From: Rhynchosporium graminicola
Taxonomy: Eukaryota > Ascomycota > Leotiomycetes > Helotiales > Ploettnerulaceae
Length of the DNA: 64,000 nucleotides
Assembly: GCA_900074885.1 (NCBI GenBank)
Contig: FJUW01000010.1
Span: 310,001-374,000, forward strand
Reading direction: 5' to 3'
Shown: piece by piece, positions 28,401 to 40,337 of the stretch
Numbering within the stretch: the first letter of the stretch is position 1
Layout of the letters: every line of letters starts with the position of its first letter
The notes under the pieces: generated by a model
Told to the model about the DNA's origin: nothing
What the model saw: only the letters and a program-made list of their open reading frames with translations
The model's database searches: none
Position numbers and translations under genes: made by a program

Positions 28401-29827
28401 CTTTGACAGCGGCAGCTGGTTTAGCTCATGCGTCTCTCTGGCGGCAACTCAACTCAACCCCTCCCTTGTCCTCTGTACGAAACACCTACGAACCTCTGCG
28501 GCGACGACATCAACCATCGAGAGAGACATCCTACGATAATACCAGTAGCATCCCTTTGCGTTTCAGACTCGGTACAGGGCGACAACACAATCAAGGAACT
28601 CATCCGGCCTTCATCAACTTGAGACCGCATCTTCAAACACATCGAGATAGCCCTCAATTGCCCAATTGCCTGCTTGCACTTTCGTCCAATGTAAAGGCAG
28701 TCGTGTAACTTCTTGTCGGTTCGGCGCAACAAGCCACACTTGATCACATCAGACTGTTCTGCACCTTCTGCTGAGCTTCCTTCGGGCTTCTGCGGGGGAT
28801 CCAAGCTGCTCTCAGCCACTCTCTCTGCGTCCTCGTAACGGCATTACAAATATTCCTCGGTACCATCAAGGCATAGAAAGTACAGACAAGCTCGAGGCTA
28901 TCTATGGCACGTGAAGAGGACTGCCCTGCCCCTCATACCTTGTCTTGTCTTGCCCTGCCGCATGGCCGGGGTTAGGAGCCAGGATCTTGCAACGGGATTT
29001 TTTATACCAAGTAATACAGTACTTTATTATTTTGTCAGCCCAAAGAGGGGCATGCCACCCCCCGTTCAGACTACAGGGAACACAATACTGTTGTTAAGAT
29101 ACCCACTCGTTTCCACTAGCATTTTGACACCCCCTCGCAGACGACAGACGGCGATAATCCCTCCCTCCCCTCTCACGGTGGCTCATTTTGTAGTGGAGCT
29201 TTGGATCTTGACGGGCCACAACACAAGTACAGACCTGGGTCATCCTCTCTCTTTCTCCTCCAGTCAGTCAGTCTCAAGTACGCTTTCACAACCTCGTCCC
29301 ATCCTGTTCGCATCTATCGCACTCGTCCCCCGCTACGCTCAACGTGATATAAGACTATTCTTTCACTTCAGCGGCTTTATCTGCACCCCTCTCGCTCATT
29401 ACGCTTACTGCGCGGGGAAGCTGGCAGCTTCAGAGTCTAACGAGGCTGGGAAACTGGAAGTACTAGTAGAGTATTCCATGAATATTGTTAACCTGCCGGA
29501 ACTACACCTTAAGGGTACGTCCTGATCGCATTCAGGAGCTCTATACACCCAAGCTCTTGAAAGTTTGGATAGGTCCCAATGACTCGTGGTGCTTTGCTGA
29601 TAAAGACCAGAGGAGATATAGCCACATTGGGTGAGGCCTTCCGATCACTCCATTACCTTTAAACATAACATATCTACAATCCCCATCTCCTACCGGCCAC
29701 AACATTTACCTCAGCAAGTACATAAATCGACCTTCGGTGTCAGCCATACAAATCTCTGGTTCGGTGTCATATTCCGCGCGCACAATTTAAGATCAGAGTT
29801 TGGGCGACAGTGCGAGCTTGGAAGGAA
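25476..29827. other. Large gene-poor spacer upstream of the Zn2Cys6 factor
   Basis: About 4.3 kb without a gene that I can support. It contains a perfect 7-bp hairpin (25675-25696, GCTTCTT with AAGAAGC), a CCACT repeat, and pyrimidine-rich tracts from about 29.1 kb that look like a long 5' leader. The 204-codon open frame at 28911-29525 sits in that leader region and lacks domain features. Confidence 0.45.
27924..27949. repeat. CCACT pentanucleotide repeat
   Basis: Five tandem copies of CCACT in a non-coding region. Confidence 0.85.
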
Positions 29828-32800
29828 ATGGCCGGAGAGCCAGGTACAAGGAGACTGCTCCCGCAAAGCTCACAGATGCAGAGTTTCTCTTTTGCGCCCA
29901 CTAACTTTGGGCAGAGAGAAAATCAGAAGAGTATGCTTCCTTGATGTCCGAAGCCGTACCCACGTCTAATTAAGTGTTTAGACTATGTCTTCGTTGATGA
30001 ACACAATCGTCACAAGCGATTGAAGGGTATGAGCACCAGTCCACGTCCCCGGGTTCCTGAAAACTGACATGAAGTTAGTAATGAGAGCCTGTGAGGGGTG
30101 TCGACGACGTAAGATAAAATGCGACGCAGCTACCACAAACACATGGCCTTGCTCAGCTTGCATACGGCTGAAATTACACTGCATCCCCCCAACTGTCAAC
30201 TATGACAGAGATTTTCCTACCAATCAAGGTTTCGAAGGAGATCGGGCAGAATATGAGAGTGGTGGAAGTGGCGACGATGATTATCAACATCAATTGGCTA
30301 TGCAGCAGCACATGGGTGGCCCGCACAAGAATATCCCTCCGATTTACACTCAACAAATGCCATACTCAGATCCAGCCAGTATATACCAGTCTGGGGGATA
30401 TGGCGAGCCATCCTCGAGTCACAGTCAACCAAGTATGCACTACAGCAGTATACAGACGCCAAATAGCATTGTAGATCAGCACCATATCTACCCCCCACAA
30501 CCCAGTTACTCGTCAATACCTTTACAGCGACAACAACCTCAACCCCACACACCAGAAGCGTACGAGCAAGACCACTACGGTGAACAAAATTTGGCTGATC
30601 TATTGGGCGAACTAAGGATGAACGAAGCTGGATCAGGTATGAGACAAACCCGGTTGTAAGCAACATTTAGCGAAAAGAGGTTAACAGCGTGCAGCTCCTT
30701 ATCTAAACAACAAAAGCAAGACGAAAACCATGCTAGAAGAACCAGCCTTCGAGGATGCTGATGCTTACAAACTCGCTCTACCGACTACTTTATCTGGTCC
30801 TGACCTGAAAGTCAGGATACCACCCGAACTGATGCCAGATGACCAGACATGCATGGAATACTTCAACATGTACTTCATGAACGTCCATCCCTATGTTCCT
30901 GTCCTCAACAAATCTCTTTTCTATCAACAATGGCACACGAACAGAGACTCGATATCGCCTCTGATCCTCGAAGCTATTTTTGCTATTGCAGGGAGGCTTG
31001 CGGATGAGCCGTCGCAAGGACACCAATGGCTTGCGCTTGCATCAAGTAAGTCAGACGCTTATTATACCTCACTGGGACTAATATATCGGTAGAACATGCC
31101 GATTCTTTCATGGACGTTCCTCGCTTGAGCACTCTCCAAGGACTGCTAATCGTTCTGAAAGCCAGAGAGTCGGCACCTAAGCGGGGCTATTACTACCGTT
31201 CCTGGATGACGGTCGTACAATGCGTTCAGATGGCAAAAGATCTCGGTCTGGATGAGCATTTCGATGAGCATAAAGCCGGGAGACCGTGCGGATCTGATCT
31301 AGCAGACTGTATAATGAAGACCCGAATTTGGCAGACAGCTTTCGTGTGCGAGCTGATGGTTGGTTCACCACAAGGTATGAGATTATCCTTTGCCTCAGAA
31401 AGAGAGAATGCTAATAGACCAAAGGCCGAACTGACCTGGCTGTTGATATGGATACAGTGGATCTGGGCATACCAAGATCTGTGGTAGGAAATGACGAGGC
31501 CGAATTTCACGTAACACGAAACTTTACGTATTTTACAAAGGTGATTCTGAATGTTCGGAGGATGAACAATGTTTACGCGAAGATCAAGAAGAAGAAGGAT
31601 TGGGGTATCGATCCGGACTTTGTGCAATTGAATCCTTCATTCGAATCCTGGATGAATGATCTTCCTCTTGATCTCCAGGTAACATTTTCTCCGGATGGCT
31701 CAAGACCATGGATACCATCTCATTTCATTGGCAATCTTCACTCTTACTATTATCTCAGTATTATCATGCTGCATCGACCCCAACTTACGTTCATGGAGCC
31801 AACTGGAATGGACGGCGGCTGGAAGCATCACATGATGATCTGCTACTCATCAGCGAAACTGTTATGCAGGCTACAGGAATCTATACTGGACTCATTTGGA
31901 TTGACCGGACTCTTATGCATGCAAAGAGGGATCAACTTTACCATTTACTGTATCTTGACCTGCACAGTACTCCATCTGGTAAGCCTCATGCTTTTCCTGC
32001 TAATCCGGCATGCTAAGGAAGATGATTAGGTTGCTCTTACTTCGCCCGACCCAGACCTCAATACGGATGCTCGTGAATACTTTACTCGACACATGAGGAT
32101 ACTAGAAAAATGTACTAGTTCCTGGCCAATGCCAGATATGCAGCAACAGATTGACGCACTCCGAGAGGCATTCTCTGCAGACATCAGAAAGCCATTTGTT
32201 CTCAAGCCAAGTTTTCCATATGCCAGCCCAAGTGGTTCTATTAATAGCACTCCTCCACGATCAATTGCGCAGTATCGTCCGCAAGGACCGGCGCAGCAAG
32301 CTTTGGAGCAACAACATGCCCCACAACAAGTCAGTTACACTGCCCACCCTATCTCACCACCTATTTCTGCCGGAGGTGTGGACACGAAGAGTGACTCTCC
32401 TGCTGTACAGTCCCTTGTAATGATGGCTACTGGCCAGAGAGGTTCACAACCTCAGCCGTCTACTTCCACAGGGGTTCCAATGGCAGATCCTTCTACATGG
32501 AACCCCTCGCGTATTTTTGAGTGAGTTCTACACAATACTAAATCCCTCTTTGCTCGCAAACTAACAATTCGACAGTCAGTGGAATACCACATTTGGTACG
32601 CCCCCTGCTCAAAGCACCTCTGCTCCCCCGATTACCCCTCTAAGACTTCCGGTTTCAGGTGCACAGGAAATTCCGACACTGCCTGAGTTGCAAAATCTCC
32701 CCAACTCGAATCTGAACCCAAACTCGCATCCTCTTCCTCCACAACAATATTCTGGAGCTGCAATCCCATCATTTGTGAGCCCCAGCATGTGGCAAGAGTC

Positions 32801-32882
32801 CGTTGCTAGTGTATACGAAGGTGGATTGAAGAGACAACACCAGTGGGATTATGATGAGAGTATTGTGAAGCGAGCACGATAA
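29828..32882 (+). CDS. Zn2Cys6 transcription factor, CLR-1/ClrA-like
   Basis: Eight exons: 29828-29930, 29982-30026, 30079-30636, 30695-31045, 31093-31374, 31425-31978, 32030-32520, 32576-32882; 896 residues. The first ATG-led frame near the zinc cluster starts at 30069, but two short upstream exons join in frame to give VFVDEHNRHKRLK running into VMRACEGCRRRKIKC, so that ATG is intronic. The cluster is CX2CX6CX8CX2CX6C, giving a normal binuclear zinc finger. The middle region (YFMNVHPYVPVLNKSLFYQQ onward) is the fungal transcription factor domain (PF04082 type). The C-terminal part is Pro/Gln-rich and ends LKRQHQWDYDESIVKRAR. From memory the DNA-binding segment resembles the cellulose regulator CLR-1/ClrA, but this assignment is tentative. 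An additional upstream exon is possible. Confidence 0.85.
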
Positions 32883-33423
32883 CCTGGATTAGGCGACGGC
32901 AGGTTATGATATGACGAGTACTATAGACGAGGAGAGCGGCCTGGGTGGTTGGATAGCTGATGGAATATGTCTAATATGTCAAGCCATTTAATGGGGGCGC
33001 GCTTGCAGCCTGCATTCAAGATGCCTCCACGGGAATATTAAAGGGAGGGATTATTGGGCTGGGAGTTACGGAGTGCAGTTTACGGGATGTTGCTACTGTT
33101 GAAAGGGTCTAGAAGGAGTTTCGATGGTGCTGACCATACCGAGGTGCATTTGCAATTGATGGAGTCAGAAAAGCCCTCCGCTGGCTTGGGTCGGAGTTCT
33201 TCTTTTGGTTAACTTCTAGTACATATTTGGATATATTAGATCATGTGGGACCTCTGACTATCTAAGGACTAGGCTATCTCTGCCTTGGAAAATGGGGTGT
33301 ATTACGAGGTAGCTATATCTGAAGGAGGAGGAACTACTTCTGGAAAATTCAAAGCATTACTGTACCTCTTGCACGCAATGCTGTTGTCAAGATCCTCTTT
33401 TTGATAGGCCACTAATCAAATAT
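32883..33423. other. Convergent 3' spacer
   Basis: Between the tail-to-tail Zn2Cys6 factor and the metallo-beta-lactamase gene. No feature is seen. Confidence 0.5.
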
Positions 33424-34920
33424 CTATTTGATTACCTCCTTGAGTAAAGCATGTTCCTTCCACCCCGAAGCCCGAATCTGTATCTGCATGCTCTCCAACA
33501 TCCTCTTTTTAACACTCGTCTTTGACCCCCCCCCTCCATCCCGCACTTCCATTTCGAAGAATGCTCCGTGTGTTCGTGTGAACTCATGCTTCTTGATTAC
33601 GTTCCATATGCCCATTATCTCGTCTGGGGTTAAAGGGATCATGTTGGGTATACTCCACATGAAAACGTAGGTGTTCAGTCCTTCGGGTCGGGCAGTTGCG
33701 GAGCCGCCGGGACCGAGACTCCAATCGCCTTTGCCGGAGGGGGTTGTTACTATGGTATCGGCTATGAGGAGGCGCTTGTAGGCTAGACAGACTAGGCTTC
33801 CTGGGAAATGACCGCCTTGGAACAGAGATGTTAGCGTCTATAAAATCAAACGAAGACATGTCTGTGGATTAGGTCTCGCTAAGAAGAGAACTGTGTTGCC
33901 AATGTTTGAGTGCTTGAGTACTAACCAGGCTTCAAGATCAACACTCCCGTCTTCTCACCCCGCACTTCGATTTCCTCTTCGGTACTTTCGATGAATGTTC
34001 TCGCTTTACCCATCCGATCAAGCCGATTCAGCCAGCCTTTATCCTCCCATGCAAGATAGACGGGACATTCGAATGCTTCTGCCCAGTCTAAATGCGTGGT
34101 GTAGTAATGAGGGTGGGATATCACTATTGCTACTAGACCGCCTTCCTGTTCGTTGATCCAATCTACAGTTTCGGCATCTAGGAAGGCTATACAATCCCAG
34201 AGTATATTTCCCTAGTTGGATACGTCAGCGCTGCTTTGCTTCTAGGTCGAAGAACTCAGAGACACATGGGTCTGTAAGGCCCCTGGGCGACTTGTGACTT
34301 GGCAGCATCTTTCAAAAAATTATAGGGAAAAACTTCTTACTTGAGGCGTCTTGATCAATATGGCTCGCTGTCCAATAGCGAACTGAGGTTCGGTGTAAAT
34401 CATCCAAAGCCGGTCTTCTTCCTCGTCGAGCTTCTTCCATCGGTTCTTGTAGGGACCTTGCCTCAGCTCTCCCATCGTGGTGAACGATTGTCCAGTACGA
34501 GGAACGAATTGTCGAGGGTCATCACAGATCCGACAACGAGTAAGTAAAAGGCGTGACTCTTCATCGAACTGTGTCCCGCACTAGAAATGGATTGCAGTAA
34601 GTTTCTGGCTCGCTTGATATGTTTTCTCGTCATGTGCCAATTTTGGTGTGACAAGATGAAAACAAATCTTAGCGAGGAGGCTCGCCTAAGACCGGCTGAT
34701 ACGGGGAGAGAACGAAGGTATTTACCGCAGTGCAGATAAGCAGGTTGTCTGTCTCGGATACCATGCTGGCTTCTGGAGTATGAATATTGTATTCGTGCAG
34801 CGGTGCTTCGAAAAGGTCTTCGAATCTCGATGTATCAAAATCCACTGCTGTAGGTGTTTGTGCTTTTGTTGGGCTTGGCTCCGACACACTGGTTACCTTG
34901 GGAGTAGAGGCGGTAGACAT
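33424..34920 (-). CDS. Metallo-beta-lactamase-fold protein with zinc-ribbon-like N-terminus
   Basis: Four exons: 34920-34726, 34580-34341, 34211-33926, 33815-33424; 370 residues. The N-terminal 45 residues are disordered (Ser/Thr/Pro). Two CX2C pairs, Cys63/Cys66 and Cys81/Cys84, form a zinc-ribbon-like unit, and it is completed only by joining exons 1 and 2. The lactamase-like domain has VISHPHYYTTHLDWAEAF, that is His178, His180 and His185. This is spaced differently from the canonical HxHxDH, so the metal site is atypical. Later segments GGHFPGSLVCLAY and KRLLIADTIVTTP fit the fold's third His and Asp positions. Function unknown; hydrolase activity is inferred only from the fold. Confidence 0.85.
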
Positions 34921-35499
34921 CTTATAGAGGAAGCTCTTGATATAGCTTTAATTTTCATGTACTGCGGGGTCTATAGATGTGATGTTGTGAAATGACATAA
35001 TCATCAATGCTGGGAAGTTGGCTTGAGTTGCAATCCGGCTGGGTCTGGATCTGGATTTGAGTCTTGGTCATATGATTGCGCGTGCCCCTATCTATCACTG
35101 AAGAAAAGCGAAGACGAGTGGTGGTTGGAGACGATATTGCAAGCCCAAGCGAGAGATCAGAAGTTCGCTTGGCACAATCAGGAAGGTGGAGCCGAGTAGC
35201 AATACACGCGGTTTATAAACACCGCGCTTCACTCTGTAATATCTCCTCCTCTGCCTACCTCACGAACTAGTATGTGAGAACCGTCAGTAATTATTCCTGT
35301 AAGAAATCTTCAACATGTATATCTTACCTCACGTCCTAAACGCGACACGGCGCGGAAGCTAACTCATGGTTTGCCCCACTCTACTCAGAACGTGGGATTG
35401 AGATCTCGAGCTAGCCTTCAGCAGCAAATTCGAGCAGGCGGAAAGGGTTCAGAGAGTATAAGGACTAGCATGGAGCTTTCACTGCCCCAGAGCGAAAAC
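34921..35499. other. Intergenic region
   Basis: Promoter side of the metallo-beta-lactamase gene. No intact gene is seen. Confidence 0.4.
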
Positions 35500-36270
35500 G
35501 GTTCTCGATATCCATCGAGGAATTGGTCTTGCTTGAGCGAGAGCCGTCCATAGTCGCTGCATCGAATTAAGAGGACCACGATATCATCGACGTCAACCAT
35601 CTCTCATCCTACGAAGCCCTCTAGACTAGCTCCCAGCTCCTCAAAGTAGATGCCTGTAATACATTCAGATCCTTCTTCGAGCTGGAAAATGGTTTAATTC
35701 TGGCGCGAAGCAGATGATCTGGCTCATGTCCTTGCCCTCTCCTCTCAAATACGCTTGTTATCTAGAGGTCAAATACGTGCGTTGACATGAAATCAGAGCC
35801 GGCTTGATTGAGTATCAGAAGGAGAAGAGCGTTTATCAGCAGTGAAAATTGGTTGCAAAAAAAAGAGAATCGCTTAAAGCTAGATGGATGGCATGATTGA
35901 TGAAAACAAGAAGCGAAGGTCGATGTTATATATACGCCATCCAAGGTTAAGCCGGCTGTTCTTCCAGTTGTGTGTATCATTTTCTGTCCAATCTGGTAAG
36001 TCTGTTCCCCTCGAGAGCCGCACATCTAGCTCTCAAACATAAGAAGAGCATTTATCCATCAACTACCTCCCGATATCTCTTTCAAGAAACTCAACGCCCT
36101 TGCTCAAAAGGCATCGCATGTAAGCACTGCAATACAACTGCGATGTATGATCTACCAGTTGGAGTGCATTTTGTAGGCCAAAGGCTAGAAGAATAGAAAC
36201 TGTTCGCTGTGGTGACGGAGGTTGAGAAGGCGCTGAAAGACAAGAAGTATTAGCTGCTGGAAAGTGATTG
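35500..36270 (+). pseudogene. Decayed amidase-like relic
   Basis: The segment at 36143-36250 reads MYDLPVGVHFVGQRLEE, stop, then KLFAVVTEVEKALKDKK, stop. This is the typical C-terminal end of fungal amidase-signature enzymes (PVGVQ-VG-RLEEEK pattern). About 500 bases upstream, 35515-35710 reads DHDIIDVNHLSSYEAL with in-frame stops and could be the middle of the same enzyme, though that part is less certain. At least four stops interrupt the frames and no catalytic Ser-Ser-Lys region remains. The relic is plainly non-functional. I have not reconstructed an intact version. Confidence 0.5.
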
Positions 36271-36979
36271 TTTTGATGCTGTCAACTTGATTGAAGTGAA
36301 ATTATCAAGGGAGTCTGGTCTGCTTATGAAGATCAGCGAGGAAAGCTCATTGAAACTAGATAATTCGTCTCCGGGGAAGCTAGATATGTGACCTCTGCTT
36401 CAGCAATATTCACAATTAGCCAGTGATCTCAATTCATAATATACCCCGATTCCAGTCAACGAGATTTCGAAAGTCAGGAAACCATCGCAGGACTTCTAAA
36501 CTCATCCGATTGATGGTTGCGATTAAAGCTCGAGAACACACGGCATATCTCTTACGAGTCACAGCATCAATCTTGCATCACTTGCCTTGCAATGCAATCA
36601 AAAAGCATCCTTATCAACCGTGCTAGATTTGATACAGCCTCAGATGAGTTGCTCAATTCATACTCAACAGGTAGTTCTGTCTGCACCCTCCCCATACAAA
36701 TATAGGCGGCCTACATGTCGGGCAGCTCCGAGACCGGAGTCTCGCTTAGTGACCCCTCTATATCAACATCGATCCTCCGACACTTACTTACGTACTTCAG
36801 ACGCCGACTTTCCTCATAAGTCAGAACCCTTTCTGGACTTCTGGATTAGCGTACGACGAGTTCCGTCTAACTGGTGTGAATAGTGAATCAGTTCCAGATA
36901 TCAAACACTGAAATTCAGTGAGAAGCGTTCGATTCGAGTGATTTGTGAGGTCGCTTTCATCCGTCCCATAGCATTTGAA
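36271..36979. other. Intergenic region
   Basis: Between the amidase relic and the methyltransferase start. No gene supported. Confidence 0.4.
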
Positions 36980-38320
36980 ATGACAACGGAACGAGGTGAA
37001 GAGCAGCACTGGAGCTCGCAGGTAGGTTTCGATGTTTCTATCAATATAGTATCTACTATCAATCATATGAACTCCCGATTGATGAATCGCTTGTGATCTT
37101 TAGGCGTATCAGAACTCAGCTAGTTTCGTGCCGAAGCTCGCTGGAAAGATTATTGGATGGCTGGACGTACAGCAGGATGATCGGATCTTAGATATTGGAT
37201 GCGGAGGTATGTCTTGTTCTTTCATGCCCTTCAAACCCTTTCGTTGAGCGACATTGTGCTCCTTTGGATGTTTTATACATGACATTTTGAGGAAGAAGGA
37301 GCCTCGAAATATACCCTTTGGTCAAATTATGTTTCTGCGTTTGAGAGTCGAAAGAAGGCTATGCTGACGAGCTTTACGTAGATGGCATTATCAATCTGCA
37401 GCTCGCTCAAGTTGTCTCGCGAGGCAAAGGTTCAGTTCATGGTATTGATGCTTCACCAGCTATGATTGAAGCAGCACGTACCTCTGCAGCTGTGGATGTA
37501 GCTGCGAGTAAGACTTGTACTTTTGAAGGTTCGGCTTCTTCTAACCCCATCCTCATTCCATTGCTGCTTCTCTTACTAAAATTTGAATATATCCAATCTT
37601 CCGTATTTCATGTTGAGATTGAGCTAATATTACCAGTTGTCGACGCTACCACACTCCTCTCCAATCCAGAACTACAGAAATATAGTTTCGATAAAGTGTT
37701 CTCGAACGCGGCTATGCATTGGATCTTGCGTCCTGAGGAGACGAGGAAGGACTTTTTTGAGGGCGTGAGAGGGGCGTTAAAAGTTGGAGGGAAGTTTGTT
37801 TTTGAAATGGGTGGGATGGGGAATGTCGCTGAGGTACGTTTCTTCTCTTCTCTCAGCATATGATAATACTTTTCCCGCGATGTCGTCTCCATGATGTGAT
37901 GATGATAAAAGTCATTCTTGATGGGAGGGTTGACTTTGTTCTCACTAATGCCTCTTCTAGATGCGCACCGCACTACTCTCTGTCATCGGCCAACATACTA
38001 GCCTTGAACAGGCACGCGCCGCAGACCCATGGTTCTTCCCTGACGAAATATGGATGACGACTATGCTTGAGCAAACTGTCGGCGGCTTCAAAGTCGAAGA
38101 AATCGAACGCGAGTATAGACCTACGAAAGTGGATGCTGGGGGTATAGAAGGCTGGGTGAGGTTGATGGGGAAGCAGTTTTTCGACAGTGTAGTCGATGAA
38201 GAGGAGAGAGAGAAGTGTGTTAAGGAGATTTGTGGGCTTCTGGAGAGTGTTTGTCGAAGTCCTGGAGGTGGGAACTGGATAGGATATGTGAGGTTGAGGG
38301 CGAGGGTTAGGAAGATTTGA
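36980..38320 (+). CDS. Class I SAM-dependent methyltransferase (trans-aconitate methyltransferase-like)
   Basis: Five exons: 36980-37021, 37104-37206, 37382-37528, 37637-37833, 37961-38320; 282 residues. Motif I is RILDIGCGDG, assembled across the exon 2/3 junction. The acidic loop GIDASPAMIEAAR follows, then DKVFSNAAMHWIL and LKVGGKFVFEMGG. The SNAAMHWI segment is characteristic of the trans-aconitate methyltransferase (Tam/Tmt1) group of small-acid methyltransferases; the true substrate is not determined. The size is normal for the family. It lies beside the amidase relic, with no sign of a biosynthetic cluster otherwise. Confidence 0.88.
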
Positions 38321-39292
38321 GGCGGCTTCGTGACATCCCGAGAGTTTTGAAGGCGAACATTTCAAGGAAACAGTGAAGGATAAAGCAGATTGTTTGTTGA
38401 TCTCGCTTAAAGAGTCTTCGCTCCATGTGTCCTCTCTGCCCGCTCGGAGCTATTCCCTTTCTACTATATATACGGCTATTATCTTAACGGAAACCACCGA
38501 CTATGACTTCGGTTTCTCGAAGACACAAGCTTCTATCAGAAAGCTTGAACACGTCTATACCGCACACTGCAGATATTTGGACCAAGGCATGGTTTTGATT
38601 TCATCCACAATGCGGTATCATAACCCGCACGTCATGCCGCCTCCATACGTGTTACCTACCTTGTCATCGCGCATCTCGAGTCAACGTTGTCATAGCGTGC
38701 CGTGCGACCACCCCGAGCGGGGAAGTCTGTTCGAGGCTGCTGATGTAGCACAGAGAAGAATGAAAACTTCAACGGGCATCGACAAAGCAAAAAAGAGCAG
38801 GAAGAAGCAATGTTTGTGCAAAATCTCCGGGTTGATACATCATATGATCAGCAGAGATGCACGTAGGCCTCGAAGGGCCTGAAAGGAGTAGGGGACTCGA
38901 AGATCACCCGCAACCCAAGCGTCGCTGGGTGATGATGGGTGTAAGATACTCTCCGTGATGAAATCTCGATGATGGGTAAAATCATCCGGAGTTGATGATA
39001 CCTAGATGGAGAGAGAAAGTTTGTTGGGGAGTCCGGGGTAATTGATTTCAATTTAATAAGTTTCTCGATTGATGAGAGCTGGTATGATGATCACGTGATT
39101 ACATAAGCCACTTGTGCGCCACCTTCGTCATTTGAGGTCGGGTCTCGCTCGCGCATCTGAAATTCCGAATTTTGAGTTTCTGACATGTTCGTCGATATAA
39201 TCTATCAATCATGTCTTAGTATTGTTACTTGGAGAGTTGTCAATCACATATTTAGTCACTGTGTGAACCTGACTCAGATGGTGGAGAATTAC

Positions 39293-39324
39293 CAAGATTC
39301 AAGATTCAAGATTCAAGATTCAAG
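39293..39324. repeat. CAAGATT heptanucleotide repeat
   Basis: About four and a half tandem copies of CAAGATT, intergenic. Confidence 0.9.
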
Positions 39325-39824
39325 AGGAGCCGGCCTCCGATCACAATCAGAGAAGTGCATCCCATCCATCGTCCTTTTTGTGGGAAGCGATGGTTGGTTG
39401 GTTAATAGTTAGTTACACAACGAACTGCAGGGAGTCCGGAATGACATAATTTACCACATCCCCATGCCCAAGACCCTTGCAGTAGCTCCAGAGAGTCCTT
39501 ATTAGAAATCAGCAATTGCGCGAGCGAGCGACCCTTACGAATGTTGTCTTTTCTTGGAGGGAGGAGGAGGAGGAAATGGGATTATCAGAAATGAAAAATA
39601 GACGAGGTTCTTTCATGGGATGGATATCTTTTATATATCTTTATATCTTTATATCTTCACGATCAAGCGTACCTACCTAGTTACCTAATTCTGGCCTGCC
39701 CCACCTATTTTCATAGATTGTCCTTGAAAGGTCTAGATTCGAACAGCCTGGATGTAGTGCGTGCGTGCGTGCGCTTCTAGAGAAACTCTAACTCTAACCA
39801 ACCACAGTCTAGAGTGACCTTATT

Positions 39825-39881
39825 ACCTACCTACCTACCTGCCTGCCTCCGGGATCAGAGGTATCAGAGGTATCAGAGGTA
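39825..39881. repeat. CCTA/CCTG and ATCAGAGGT tandem repeats
   Basis: A run of CCTA units passing into CCTG (to 39850), followed by three copies of a 9-base unit ATCAGAGGT. Both lie upstream of the histidine kinase. Confidence 0.8.
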
Positions 39882-40337
39882 CTTGTAATCAGAGAGAAAC
39901 TGGAATTCTGTCCAGTGGCCATCCACCATCCGGAGAACCACTCCAGCTTAGCTCTAATTCACTACCTACCCTACCCTGCCCTACCCTACCTAGGGAGCCC
40001 GGCGCCTCCACTTCTTCCGTTTGCTGAATCCTCAAAACATTCTGTCCGATCTCCAATATCCCATCCCATCACTCCTCCGAGGAACCTTCGCGCCTGTCTA
40101 CCATGGCTGGTATGTGAACACCAGGATCTGCAACATCGAAGAGATCGATCCATCCTTCCCATCCGTTTCGACCTCGCCGAATTCTATCAGAGCAGAGGTG
40201 CTTCTCTCAAGAAAAGCCGATTTTTTTTTGAAAGGGTCCTAGGTAAGGAAGGAGATAGTTATGACGCGGGCTGCCTGACAAACTCACCCTTTTCACCCTC
40301 ACCTGCCGCCGAGCAACAGGAAAGTCAACAAAAAAAT

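Larger units (their letters stand above)
38321..40337. other. Spacer and 5' region of the histidine kinase, rich in simple repeats
   Basis: Two kilobases without a gene that I accept. The 169-codon frame at 38373 begins in the methyltransferase 3' region and shows no domain. From 39.6 kb the sequence is full of short repeats (TATATCTTT, GTGC, CCTA, ATCAGAGGT, CCCTA) and looks like a long 5' leader or promoter. The histidine kinase frame is open upstream to 39915 without stops. Confidence 0.5.

Noticed and set aside
28911..29525. 204-codon frame upstream of the Zn2Cys6 factor
   Set aside because: Pyrimidine-rich leader-like sequence, no domain, and no splice path into the factor's exons.
38373..38882. 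169-codon frame after the methyltransferase
   Set aside because: Begins within the methyltransferase 3' region. No recognised domain or codon pattern.
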